NCBI GenBank assembly: GCA_963763855.1
Contig: CAVXPU010000005.1
Coordinates: 2,294,001-2,358,000, forward strand
Origin: JAIBCC01 sp963763855
GTDB lineage: Bacteria; Acidobacteriota; Blastocatellia; Pyrinomonadales; Pyrinomonadaceae
DNA: 64,000 nucleotides
Direction of reading: 5' to 3'
Under the pieces are notes generated by a model, which saw only the letters and a program-made list of their open reading frames with translations, searched no databases and was not told the DNA's origin. Shown here one piece after another: positions 25,652 through 35,330 of the stretch (positions are counted from its first letter, which is position 1; every line of letters starts with the position of its first letter). The translations under genes were made by a program, and so were the position numbers.

Positions 25652-26565
25652 AAAAAATAGCTTTATTAGTTGGAATTATTACGTTGGTATTTACTGCGAA
25701 TCTTTTTGCACAAATGCCCGTGATACGAGAGTCAAATCGTCAGGAAATTTCGCAAATGGTAGGCGATTCAAAGGTTAGCATCGTTTATCATCGACCGAAT
25801 GTTAAAGGCAGAAAAAACATTTACGGCTGTAAATCGACCGATGTTATTCCGAAAGGCGGCACCACCTATCCATGCTTAGTACCTTACGGACAAGTCTGGC
25901 GAACCGGTGCAAACGACAATACAACAGTCGAATTTTCAACCGATGTAACAATCAATGGACAGGCTTTACCAGCCGGAAAATATGCGTTTTTCGCGATTCC
26001 GGAAAAAAATGAGTGGACGTTGATTTTCAATAAAGTGAATAACGAATGGGGTAGTTTTACCTACAAAGTTGAGCAAGATGCACTTCGTGTGAAAGCCATG
26101 CCGATGAAAATAAGATCTTCTCGGGATACTCTGATGTATGAATTTGATTCGATTTCGAGCAATTCAACCAAAGTGATTTTAAGTTGGGAAAAATTAGCCG
26201 TGCCTTTTACTGTTAATGTTGGCGATATATATGGTCGTTCTATTATAAAAGTTCGCGAAGCCGTGAAAAATGCCAAAGCAGATGATGTCAGAACGCTCAA
26301 TCAGGCGGCAGGATTTGTTGTGAATAATAAAATTGCGGCAAGCTACATGGAAGCTCAGGATTGGATAAATAAGTCCATCGCGATTCGTGAAACCTACGGG
26401 AATCTGCAAACAAAAGCGAGACTTTTCGGTGAAATGGGTAAGGTTAAAGAAGCTATTGAAACGGGTGAAAAAGCTGTATCGGTAGGAAAAGCTGCCACTC
26501 CGGCGGTTGATACGTCTAACTTTGAGAAAACCATTGCAGAATGGAAAACAAAAATGCCCAAATAA
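25648..26565 (+). CDS. DUF2911 secreted protein
   Basis: The 305-residue protein has a signal peptide (MKKIALLVGIITLVFTANLFA) and a DUF2911 domain at about 30-190, recognised by VSIVYHRPNVKGRKNIYG, YGQVWRTGANDNTTVEFSTDV, PAGKYAFFAIP and EWTLIFNK. The C-terminal third is helical and TPR-like. The family is common in secreted proteins of Acidobacteria and Bacteroidetes and its function is unknown. It follows the SRPBCC gene with a 4-base overlap and ends before a terminator. Confidence 0.85.
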   Translation: MKKIALLVGIITLVFTANLFAQMPVIRESNRQEISQMVGDSKVSIVYHRPNVKGRKNIYGCKSTDVIPKGGTTYPCLVPYGQVWRTGANDNTTVEFSTDVTINGQALPAGKYAFFAIPEKNEWTLIFNKVNNEWGSFTYKVEQDALRVKAMPMKIRSSRDTLMYEFDSISSNSTKVILSWEKLAVPFTVNVGDIYGRSIIKVREAVKNAKADDVRTLNQAAGFVVNNKIAASYMEAQDWINKSIAIRETYGNLQTKARLFGEMGKVKEAIETGEKAVSVGKAATPAVDTSNFEKTIAEWKTKMPK

Positions 26566-26587
26566 TATTGGGTTAATCAACAAAAAG

Positions 26588-26620
26588 AGAGCTACGTTCA
26601 ATTCCAACGCAGCTCTTTTT
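26588..26620. terminator. Bidirectional terminator between DUF2911 gene and SDR
   Basis: AGAGCTACGTT faces AACGCAGCTCT with one mismatch, followed by TTTTCTTTG on the plus strand. It lies between convergent genes and can serve both. Confidence 0.75.
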
Positions 26621-26638
26621 CTTTGTTTAGATTTTCTC

Positions 26639-27388
26639 TTAGGTAATTACGCCGCCATCTACGATCACGACTTCCCCATTCATATAACTATTTCTATCAG
26701 AACACATAAAAGCGGCAAATTCCGCCAATTCCCTCGGTTCACCCATTCGCTGCTGTGCAACCCAATTCTCGTGTGCAAGCAATAATCGATCTGGCAACGT
26801 ATTGCCTAAATCCGTGTCGAAAATTCCCGCTGCGATGGCATTGACCATGATCCCAAAATTTGCCGCTTCTCTTGAAAGGCATTTCGTAAAACCAATCATC
26901 GCGGCTTTTGATGTTGCATAATGAACCGAAGTTGGAAGCGAACTCATTGCACCAATTGAAGTTATGTTCAAAATTTTTCCGCAACGTTTGCGGATCATTT
27001 GTTTATAAAATGGTTTTGTTACGGCAAATAAACTGTTTACATTTGTGTCTATTACCCAATCCCAAGATTTATCGGTCGTGGTCGCGAAATTATCAGGCTT
27101 ATTGACGGCAGCATTATTAACCAAGATATCGACTTTCCCCCAAGCATCTACTATCTCGCGAACGATCTTCTTCATTCCAATCCTGTCAGTCACCGAAACC
27201 TTAAAAGCCAACGCACGTCTTCCAAAGGTCTCAACTTTAGCCACTACTTCCTTCGCTAATTCGTCTGATGAATGATAGTTAAAAGCGATATCAGCACCTT
27301 CACGGGCAAATATTTCGCAAAGTGCCGCACCTATTCCGCGAGTTCCGCCAGAGATAAACGCAGTTTTTCCTTCAAGTAAAAGAGTCAT
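26639..27388 (-). CDS. Short-chain dehydrogenase/reductase (FabG-like)
   Basis: The 249-residue enzyme has the Rossmann motif SGGTRGIGAAL (about 14-24), NNAA at about 90, a Ser at ITSIG (about 140) and the YxxxK motif in HYATSKAAM (about 156-164). These are classical SDR features and close to 3-oxoacyl-ACP reductase FabG. The window's fab cluster lacks fabG, so it could supply that step, but it sits after a glycosyltransferase and radical SAM gene on the same strand, 47 bases downstream, so a tailoring role in a lipid or polyol pathway is also plausible. The substrate cannot be read from the sequence. Confidence 0.82.
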   Translation of the reverse strand: MTLLLEGKTAFISGGTRGIGAALCEIFAREGADIAFNYHSSDELAKEVVAKVETFGRRALAFKVSVTDRIGMKKIVREIVDAWGKVDILVNNAAVNKPDNFATTTDKSWDWVIDTNVNSLFAVTKPFYKQMIRKRCGKILNITSIGAMSSLPTSVHYATSKAAMIGFTKCLSREAANFGIMVNAIAAGIFDTDLGNTLPDRLLLAHENWVAQQRMGEPRELAEFAAFMCSDRNSYMNGEVVIVDGGVIT

Positions 27389-27435
27389 TGTGAAAATTGT
27401 AAATGTAGATTGGAATATTGTAAAACTTCAAATGC

Positions 27436-28615
27436 TTATGCAGCTTCCTGTTTGGCAATAGTCTGATTTTCGGGCAACAATGCGGCTATTTCTTCGATAA
27501 TTCGCTGCGTTGAGTTTGGAATCGCCATCCCGACTGTTGCCGCCTTCATCTCCGCATACCTTTTCGAATCATTGACCAACGCATGAATGGTTGGGACTAT
27601 ATCGCTTGCTTTTTCAAGCAAAATTCCGGCTCCACGCTGTGCCAAAAGCTTTACGGTTCCCGCCTCTTGCGGCATCGGAGGAGTCGTCGCATCAGCAATT
27701 ATCGGCAAACGACACGCCAAGGCTTCAAACGTGGTCAACCCGCCAAGCTTTGAAATCATTACGTTTGCTGACTGCATTAATTTTTCAACTTCGTCCGAAT
27801 AACCGATAACCTTAATCGGAAATTTAGCTGTTTTTGCAATCTCTTCAGCTTCGAGCCTCAAATCTTCGTTTTTTCCCGCAAGGAAAATCGCCTGAACGTC
27901 CAATTCGCCGCTCGCTAATTCACGGAAAATCTGCGGAATATTTCCACCGCCAATCCAACCTGCATTAACAAAAATAGTGAATTTGTCGGCATCTAAGCCG
28001 TATGCTGTTCGGGCAATTTGAGCATCCTTCTCGCTGACATCATGAAATTTCGGATGCACGGGCATTCCCGAGATCTTTATTTTTTCAGGGCGAAATTCCA
28101 TAATCAAGCAGTTGCCGCTCGGCATCTTCATTTGCCACCAAATAAAGCGAAACATCGTCGCAAGCCCATCCTTTCCAAAATCCGTAGCATGGATCTGTAA
28201 CTACTGTCACGAGCGGAACAGTTTCAGTTAAATTCAGCTGTTTCAATACTTTAGCTAGGATATGTTGAGTTAACGGATGAACACTTACAACAACATGTGG
28301 AACGTATTTTTCGATTACATCATTAAAATACTTGTTACATTTTTTGAGCATGAATTCGCGTTTTTCAGGCTGAATAAAATTTACAACCCAATAAACATAT
28401 TTCATCCAATGCTGCTTATTACGCAAAACCCAATTGTAACCATTTACCAATTTATCAAAAAGATGATGCGATTCCTCAACGCCTTTGATTACCCGAACAA
28501 TTTTCGATTCGCTCTCCCAAAATCTTTGCACACCTTCAACCAATGCTATCGCCGCAGAACGATGTCCGCCGCCAGTATCAGATGAAATTATCAGGATTTT
28601 TGGAGTGTTTGGCAT
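27436..28615 (-). pseudogene. MGDG-synthase-like glycosyltransferase, frameshifted
   Basis: Two frames together make a GT28-type glycolipid glycosyltransferase: the N-terminal part (start 28613-28615) has SSDTGGGHRSAA, the nucleotide-sugar family's N-lobe motif, and ends LLDYGISP. The rest resumes at EKIKISGMPVHPKFHD in another frame and has NAGWIGGGN and the C-terminal GGLTTFEALACRLPII motif. One surplus base in the G-run at about 28088-28090 explains the break; without it the protein has 392 residues. The family adds sugars to diacylglycerol (MGDG synthase, UgtP). It starts 8 bases after the radical SAM gene ends and precedes the SDR. Confidence 0.85.
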
Positions 28616-28622
28616 TCGTTGC

Positions 28623-29783
28623 TTAAGCCTTCATCGCCAGCTCTCTCGCCGCTTGGCTAATCATCGTTTTCGAAGCCTTTTTCATTTGCGATTCAAGTGA
28701 CTTAATTTTCACAAGATGTCCCGGATTCAAAGGCAAACTCGGATAAAAACAGTTTGATTCGTGCGTGCAATGACAACCGTTAGCGACGTCTTTACGACGT
28801 TTGTTCATCAAGTCAGTTTTCCAGGCTGTTTGAAAATCCCATTCGTAATCACGCAAATTCAGTACATCAGCCTTGTTTTCACAGCTCGATAAAGCACCGT
28901 TATCGTAAATTACCGCTCCAGCCGAACCTGCATAACATTTCAATTGGGCAACGCCTGTTTCCGCCGTTTTGGCGATTAAATCGTGCATATAAATATCAAC
29001 TGCCGCTTTGAAAAATCCGTTTTCGCCGCCGTAATTATTTTTCAGCGTCGCGTTTTTCGTATCTTCCAAAATCATTTGCGACAATTGTTTATAACGTTGC
29101 GGATCAAAATTAAGTTCATTCGGATCTTTTGAAGGCGGACGAATGTAGTTAATATTGATTTTATCGGGCTTCAAATCGTATTTCAGAAAATCGTACCATT
29201 CAAAAATGGTGTCTTGATTTGAATTCATGACACAAGTACAAGTTTGAATATCGAGTTTCGGAAACTGCTCTTTCTTCATTTGCTGCAAAGTTCTGGCAGT
29301 ATGAATTGCCTTGTCCCAACTTCCTTCTTTTTGTCTAATTTTCTCGTGCGGCTCTTTAATACCGTCAATTCCAAGGGCGACCGTAACGTTCAAATTCGGA
29401 CATTCTTCCATAATTTGTGTCACGTCCGGGAAAATTCGCGGATGAATCTGTCCATTCGACATCAGATAAACTGATTCGAGCTTATTGTTGTCGTAAAACG
29501 ATTTAACGATTTGCGGCAAGTCTTTTCTGGTAAACGGTTCCCCGCCGGCTAGCACTAAAACGCTCAAATTTCCGCCCAAAGTTGATGAAATTTTATCAAT
29601 TTCTTCCGCTTTCATTTGCAATTTCTTACGCGGACGGTCGTCTAGTTCTTCGGTAAAAAAACAATGTGTGCAACGCATATCGCAAACGCTGGTAACTAAA
29701 ATATTCAAAAAAACAGGCGACATAGTTTTGCCTGTAACCATATTTGCGTAACGCTTAAAAATCTCTTTTGTTGTAAAATCCAT
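28623..29783 (-). CDS. Radical SAM/SPASM protein
   Basis: The 386-residue protein has the radical SAM motif CDMRCTHC (Cys 34, 38, 41; CX3CX2C) with GGEP near 100, so it binds a 4Fe-4S cluster and S-adenosylmethionine. The C-terminal part has several cysteines (LKCYAGSAG, SSCENKAD, NGCHC, ESNCF), in line with SPASM-type auxiliary clusters. The N-terminal FTTKEIFKRYANM resembles membrane-lipid-associated radical SAM proteins. It is the first gene of a three-gene minus-strand unit with an MGDG-synthase-like glycosyltransferase and an SDR. The substrate is unknown; a lipid or glycolipid modification is a reasonable inference. Confidence 0.82.
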   Translation of the reverse strand: MDFTTKEIFKRYANMVTGKTMSPVFLNILVTSVCDMRCTHCFFTEELDDRPRKKLQMKAEEIDKISSTLGGNLSVLVLAGGEPFTRKDLPQIVKSFYDNNKLESVYLMSNGQIHPRIFPDVTQIMEECPNLNVTVALGIDGIKEPHEKIRQKEGSWDKAIHTARTLQQMKKEQFPKLDIQTCTCVMNSNQDTIFEWYDFLKYDLKPDKININYIRPPSKDPNELNFDPQRYKQLSQMILEDTKNATLKNNYGGENGFFKAAVDIYMHDLIAKTAETGVAQLKCYAGSAGAVIYDNGALSSCENKADVLNLRDYEWDFQTAWKTDLMNKRRKDVANGCHCTHESNCFYPSLPLNPGHLVKIKSLESQMKKASKTMISQAARELAMKA

Positions 29784-29887
29784 CTTCTATCCTTATAAAT
29801 TATTAATGCCAATTTATCATCCTTTATTATCCGTGTTTTGCGGTTACTTGTCGAATTATTTGGGTGTTTTAGGTTAAACTAATAGTC

Positions 29888-31054
29888 ATGTTTCGAAGAA
29901 TTTATTTAGACCACGCCGCGACAACGCCAATTGATTCTGAAGTATTGGAAGCAATGATGCCTTATTTAACCAATAAATTTGGTAATGCATCCAGCATACA
30001 TTTTTTTGGACAAGAAGCTCGTTCGGCGATTGATAAAGCTCGTCATCAAGTGGCAAAACTCATCAATTCACGCCCAAATGAAGTGATTTTTACTTCCGGC
30101 GGCACCGAAGCTAATAACCTTGCGATCCGCGGATTGCTCGAAGCCAACAAAAAATATGGTAATCATGTAATCACTTCGGCCATCGAACACCCTTCCGTTA
30201 AGTCACTTTGCGAGTATTTGGAGACATGTGGATACAAAGTATCCTATCCTCCCGGTTTACGAAGATGGAATCGTAAAAATCGAGGATATTAAGGCGGGAA
30301 ATAAGAGACGAAACCGTCTTGATCTCAGTAATGATGGCAAATAACGAGATTGGAACAATTCAACCTGTCGAGGAAATCGGGCAATTAGTTATGGAATTGA
30401 AGGCGAATCGGCAAAAAAATCTGGTTTCATACAGATGCAGTTCAGGCTGCTTGGGAAAATTGAGGTTGATGTTAATAAGATCGGTTGCGACCTGCTTTCT
30501 ATTTCTGGCACATAAAATCTATGCTCCAAAAGGAGTTGGCGGATTGTATATTGGTCGTGGAGTTCGTCTGCAGTCGCAAAATATTGGCGGACATCAGGAA
30601 CGGGAAAGACGAGGTGGAACTGAATCAGTTCCACTCGTGGTCGGATTCGGAAAAGCCTGCGAACTGGCTTTATCCAATCTAACTGTTCAAAACACACGTA
30701 TTAGGGAGTTGCGTGATAGCTTTGAAAAAGGGGTGAGTGACAAAATTTCGGCTATAGTATTCAACGGAAATCGAGACAAACGTTTACCGAATATTTCAAA
30801 TATTTCATTCCGCAAAATTGAAGGAGAAGCCTTATTGATAAACTTAGATTTGCAGGGGATTTCGGTTTCCACCGGATCCGCCTGCTCTTCAGGTTCGCTC
30901 GAACCGTCCCCCGTGATCCGTGCATTAGGATCATAATGATGAAATTGCCAGAGGTGCTATTAGATTTAGTTTTGGAAAAGACAACGTGGGGACTGACGTT
31001 GATTGTATTTTGAAAATGCTTAATCATGCGATTGGTCGTTTCACTCGCGACTGA
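29888..31054 (+). pseudogene. Cysteine desulfurase (NifS/IscS type), multiply frameshifted
   Basis: The sequence begins FRRIYLDHAATTP and continues with FTSGGTEANNLAIRG, SAIEHPSVKSL, MANNEIGTIQPVEE and the catalytic Cys region SACSSGSLEPSPV, all family features. The normal reading is broken six times by one surplus base each: in 30248-30253, 30299-30301, the A7 run at 30413-30419, 30451-30452, 30510 and 30931. The 30510 insertion splits the PLP-lysine motif SGHK. Removing all six gives exactly 386 codons, a normal length. The enzyme supplies sulfur for Fe-S clusters and tRNA. It may be a true pseudogene or a badly sequenced patch. Confidence 0.85.
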
Positions 31055-31428
31055 ATAGCACTTGATTAGATTATAACTACGCCTTTCATACTATATACCC
31101 CTATTTGAATTTGAATATCTAAAGTGGAAGCAAAAGTTAAGCAATGCTTCCACCTACGCTTAGAACAAGTAACGTACCTTTAGCTTTTTCTCAACATAGA
31201 GCTTTACCTAAGTGTTCTGTTTACAATAATTTACTATGGAGGCACTTACCGATATCAAATTTTCATCACACAAAAACGTATATTTGGTATACACATTGCG
31301 TTACTTTATATCTAGCTTTTTGTTCTCGGTCTGTAGTATTATGTTAAAGGGTTTTTATTTAATAAATCTCTTTAATAAACCCCCGTTTTATTAAAAATCT
31401 GTATTTTTCCACAGGCTGTCTCTTCCTT
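31055..31428. other. Gene-free interval before the GGDEF-EAL gene
   Basis: About 370 bases without a credible gene. It holds a strong hairpin (GTGGAAGCA at 31124-31132 with TGCTTCCAC at 31145-31153) and a second A/T-rich inverted region around 31346-31380 (GGGTTTTTATT opposite AATAAACCC). A short plus-strand frame at 31144-31347 has poor composition and no ribosome site, so I do not call it. The region may carry the leader and promoter of the downstream GGDEF-EAL gene. Confidence 0.5.
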
Positions 31429-33684
31429 ATGATTCGCGAGTCATTAGCTAAAATATACATATTTGGTCTTATTTGCCTTGGTGCGGGTACGTTTATAGCC
31501 GCAATACTGAGTTCAAATTTTTCGGTATTCGAATGGCATTTCATGTTATTTGTTCTACTATCCCTTACAATTGCGTCGAAGATTAATTTTCAGATTCCCC
31601 GGGTACGCTTGGTTCTAAGTTTCTCTGACTCTTTAATTTTTCTTGCCTTTTTGCTTTTTGGTCCAACTGAGGCAACGCTCTTTGCTGCAATCGAAATGGC
31701 GTTTACGTGCTATGTATTGAAGCGAAATGGTGTAGTTTTTCCTAAGCATTCAATATATGTGAACGTCGCTTACAATACCCTATCTATATCTCTGACTGCT
31801 ATTTTTTGGAGATATTTCATAGAAACATTTGGATTAAGCACCAATTGGGAAACTGCTGGAAATTTAATCACACATCTAGGAATCCTTTCCCTTTTGCAAT
31901 TCGTTTTCACAACCTTCCTAGTTACGATCTCCTTTTCCTGCTTATACAAAATTAGTATTGGCGAAGCGTGGAAGAAAGGAGGGTTATCAATACCTATCTC
32001 CCAAATAGCGGGGGCGGTTGTTGCTGGGGTTTCTTATAAACTAATAAAGAATAGTGATTTTTTGACCGCGTCAATTACAGCCGTGGTTTTGATAGTTGCC
32101 TATTTCAATTACAAAAAAATCATTGATGATATGAAGCTCTCCATGGCTGCTGCAGAAGAGGCTCAAGAAGGAAAAGCCGTAGCCGAAATGACCAAGGCAC
32201 GTGATGCGAAGATACATGCTGAGCAGTTGCAAATTTCTCTTGTGGAGCAGGAGAATATTAGTTTTAAATTGCAAGTTGCTAATGAGGCTTTGGAGCATTC
32301 CGTGTTTTACGATGCGTTGACCGATTTGCCAAATCGGGCTCATCTTATAGAGCGTTTGAGTCTTTTAATAAAATTGGGAGTGAACAAACAGAATAGTTAT
32401 TACATTTTGTTTTTAGATTTGCGTCGGTTTAAGGACATAAATAATCGGCTTGGACACGATGTTGGCGATCAACTTTTAGTTTTTCTGACAAAAAGGCTCC
32501 AACGGATTGTAAAAGATGAGGATACGATTGCCAGAATCGGCGGGGATGAATTCGCGATTATTCTCAACAATTTAAAGTCGCCGACAGAGGCGGAAAAATA
32601 TGCCCGAACAATCTGCAGAAAATTGGCTAATCCGTTTTCTGTGCAGGGACATAAGGTTTTTGTACGTGTAAATATAGGAATATCTCCATTCGATTCCGAC
32701 CATAAAAAGCCAGAAGACATTTTGCGTGACGCAGATATTGCGATGCACCATTCCAAAGAAAAGGAAAAGGATTACTCTTTCTTTGACGTAGATTTGCGAA
32801 CGAAGGTTTTAGAAAAAATCAAAATCGAATCGCACCTTCGCTTTGCCGTAGAAAGAGAAGAATTATCCCTTCATTATCAACCATTAATATCACTCGCAGA
32901 TGGAGAAATAATGGGCTTTGAAGCTCTTTTGCGTTGGGCTAATCCGAAACTTGGTTTTATATCGCCCGCCGAATTTATTCCGATTGCAGAAGAGTCAAAC
33001 TTAATTATTCCGATTACGGAATGGATACTAAAGGAAACCACCTGCCAACTAGCCAAATGGCAGAATATCTCACCAAATTATAAAAATCTTGTGGTCAGCG
33101 TTAATATTTCCGGCAAGCATATTTCGCAAAATGGTTTGGTAACGGCGGTAAGAAATTCGCTTGAAATTTCAAGAATTAATCCTGCCACGTTGAAACTGGA
33201 AATTACGGAAAGCACGGCAATGGAAGATGCGGAAAGAACTGTAAAAGTGCTCGCAGAACTCAAGAAAGTTGGCGTTCAATTAAGTATTGACGATTTCGGC
33301 ACCGGATATTCTTCGCTCAGCTATTTGCATTCTCTGCCCTTTGACACATTAAAAATTGATCGTTCATTCGTTTATAAAGTAGGCGAAAATGGCGAAAATT
33401 CCGAAGTGCTGCAAACTATTGTTTCGCTGGCTCAAAATCTAAGAATGAAAGTTATCGCCGAAGGAATTGAAACCGAAAATCAATTGCAATTATTACGCAG
33501 TTTGGGTTGCGATTTTGGTCAGGGATTTTATATGTCAAAGCCTCTGCCAAAGGATCAAATGGAAGTACTTCTCTATCAAAAACGTCATTGGTTTCCCAAA
33601 TCGGCTGCCGACGAAGATTTCGATACCTCATCTTCCGCCAATATTTCAAACGACATCATATATTCGACAAAAGTTTCGCACTAA
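31429..33684 (+). CDS. Membrane-bound GGDEF-EAL protein
   Basis: The 751-residue protein has about eight membrane segments in its N-terminal 230 residues, a coiled-coil stretch (about 240-290), then a GGDEF domain with an intact GGDEF motif in RIGGDEFAIIL (about 370) and an EAL domain with EALLRW (about 500), DDFGTGYSSLSYL and AEGIET. It should control c-di-GMP by synthesis, breakdown or both. No RxxD inhibition site precedes the GGDEF motif. The membrane part resembles MASE-type sensors. It is followed by argC after 44 bases but has no evident link to arginine synthesis. The start at ATG 31429 is reasonable. Confidence 0.92.
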   Translation: MIRESLAKIYIFGLICLGAGTFIAAILSSNFSVFEWHFMLFVLLSLTIASKINFQIPRVRLVLSFSDSLIFLAFLLFGPTEATLFAAIEMAFTCYVLKRNGVVFPKHSIYVNVAYNTLSISLTAIFWRYFIETFGLSTNWETAGNLITHLGILSLLQFVFTTFLVTISFSCLYKISIGEAWKKGGLSIPISQIAGAVVAGVSYKLIKNSDFLTASITAVVLIVAYFNYKKIIDDMKLSMAAAEEAQEGKAVAEMTKARDAKIHAEQLQISLVEQENISFKLQVANEALEHSVFYDALTDLPNRAHLIERLSLLIKLGVNKQNSYYILFLDLRRFKDINNRLGHDVGDQLLVFLTKRLQRIVKDEDTIARIGGDEFAIILNNLKSPTEAEKYARTICRKLANPFSVQGHKVFVRVNIGISPFDSDHKKPEDILRDADIAMHHSKEKEKDYSFFDVDLRTKVLEKIKIESHLRFAVEREELSLHYQPLISLADGEIMGFEALLRWANPKLGFISPAEFIPIAEESNLIIPITEWILKETTCQLAKWQNISPNYKNLVVSVNISGKHISQNGLVTAVRNSLEISRINPATLKLEITESTAMEDAERTVKVLAELKKVGVQLSIDDFGTGYSSLSYLHSLPFDTLKIDRSFVYKVGENGENSEVLQTIVSLAQNLRMKVIAEGIETENQLQLLRSLGCDFGQGFYMSKPLPKDQMEVLLYQKRHWFPKSAADEDFDTSSSANISNDIIYSTKVSH

Positions 33685-33728
33685 GTCTCAATAGAAAAGT
33701 TTGGCTATTTCGATTAAACTAAGTAGCT

Positions 33729-34750
33729 ATGAAACTTAAGATTGCGATATTTGGCGGTTCAGGCTACGGCGGAAGCGAACTTCTGCGGATACTTCTGTTT
33801 CACCAAAACGCTGAGATTATTTTAGTTACGGCAAATGAACACGCAGGAAAACTCGTCGGCGAAGTTCACAAAAATCTATTTGGCTTAACCGATTTGCGGT
33901 TTCAACCAACTCCCGAAGATTTATCAAATTTAGAAGCCGATGTCGCATTTTTCGCACTTCCGCATGGACAAGCAATTTCGATCGTTCCGAAGTTGCCGAA
34001 AAACGTTAAAATCATTGATCTTTCGGGCGATTTTCGGATTGATGATGCTGACGCTTTCCAACAATTTTACAAACTCGAAAAGTCCAATTTACAAAAAGAT
34101 TTCGTTTACGGCTTAACCGAGTTGAATCGTGAAAAGATAAAAACTGCCGATAAGATTGCGAATCCGGGATGTTTTGCCACAGCGACACTTTTAGGATTAA
34201 GTCCTTTAGTTGCAAATAGTTTAATAACTTCAAAAGTAATCGTAGATGCTAAAACAGGTTCGAGTGGTTCGGGTGCAAAACCTGCCGCAAATACGCATCA
34301 TCCGCAGCGAATGAATTCTTTTTACGCCTACAAACCTTTTACGCATCAGCACGTTCCCGAAATTTCGCAATGCTTGAAAAGCGCATCGGCGAATTTGAAA
34401 ATGATTTTGTTTTTATGACGCACAGTTTGCCCGTTTCGCGTGGAATTTTTGCGTCAATTTATGCCGAATTAAAAGACGAAATTTCAACTGATGATTTGAA
34501 ACAGATTTACCACGATTTTTATGCCGAAAGTTTTTTTGTCCGAATTGTTGAAAATTCGCCCGACATCAATTGGGTTAAAACGACAAACTTTTGCGATATT
34601 GCCGTAAATGTTCAAGGGAAACAAGTTGTCGTATTTTCGGCGATTGATAATTTGGTCAAAGGTGCGGCGGGACAAGCAGTGCAGAATATGAACCTGATGT
34701 TTGGGTTAGATGAAAAAATAGGCTTAATTTTAGTTGGCACAAACCCGTGA
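33729..34750 (+). pseudogene. argC: N-acetyl-gamma-glutamyl-phosphate reductase, frameshifted
   Basis: The first frame starts IAIFGGSGYGGSELLRIL and carries the catalytic Cys in NPGCFATATLLGLSP (about residue 150). It leaves the family after PEISQ; the second frame continues MLEKRIGEFENDFVFMTHSLPVSRG and ends IGLILVGTNP. Adding one A at 34368-34370 (CAATG to CAAATG) joins them to 340 residues, the normal length. The enzyme reduces N-acetylglutamyl phosphate in arginine synthesis. It is the first gene of an arginine run with argD and the argF-like gene, separated by a GNAT and an unknown gene. Confidence 0.88.
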
Positions 34751-34798
34751 TTAAAAGTCAGTAGCGTCGTGCGTTAGCCGATGCGTTCTTAGTTTTTT

Positions 34799-35314
34799 AT
34801 GAATATCCGAAAAGCAACAATCGAAGATGCTGAAATTCTGGCAAGAATCAGCTGGCAATCATTTCACGAAGCCTTCGCAGAACATCCGGCGAATCATCCT
34901 GACGACATGAAAGTCTATATGGATGAAGCATTTAGCGTGGAAACGATTCGTGCAGAATTAGCCGAAAAAGATGCGGTTTGGTTTGTTGCGGAAATCGAGA
35001 ATGAGATGGTCGGATACGCCAAACTCAAACGATTTGCCCGCGAAGATGGAATCACGGGCGAGAAACCAATTGAACTTTGCAGGCTCTACGCATTACAAAA
35101 TTTTATCGGACAAGGAATCGGTAAAACATTGATGCTAAAGAGTTTAGAATTTGCGAAAGATAATGGACACGATCTAATGTGGCTCGGAGTTTGGGAATTT
35201 AATTACCGGGCACAAAAATTTTATACCAAATTCGGCTTTGAAAAATGCGGCGAACATATTTTCGAACTTGGAACTGATCCGCAAACAGATTGGCTGATGA
35301 AAAAACAAATATAG
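34799..35314 (+). CDS. GNAT-family N-acetyltransferase
   Basis: The 171-residue protein has the GNAT core: MNIRKATIEDAEILARISWQSF at the start, the acetyl-CoA loop LYALQNFIGQGIGKTLM (about 95-112; Q-x-x-G-x-G pattern) and a C-terminal NYRAQKFYTKFGFEKCGE typical of the family's last strand. Its acceptor cannot be told. It lies between argC and argD; a role as an arginine-pathway acetyltransferase (argA-like) is conceivable, but the fold is equally that of ribosomal or small-molecule acetyltransferases and it lacks ArgA-type features. Confidence 0.85.
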   Translation: MNIRKATIEDAEILARISWQSFHEAFAEHPANHPDDMKVYMDEAFSVETIRAELAEKDAVWFVAEIENEMVGYAKLKRFAREDGITGEKPIELCRLYALQNFIGQGIGKTLMLKSLEFAKDNGHDLMWLGVWEFNYRAQKFYTKFGFEKCGEHIFELGTDPQTDWLMKKQI

Positions 35315-35330
35315 AGGAGTGATTTTTTAT

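Noticed and set aside
31144..31347. Plus-strand frame in the interval before the GGDEF-EAL gene
   Set aside because: Composition and length do not suggest a gene; it begins inside a hairpin.
31055..31428. Possible c-di-GMP riboswitch before the GGDEF-EAL gene
   Set aside because: I looked for the conserved GEMM blocks and did not find them; only simple hairpins are present.
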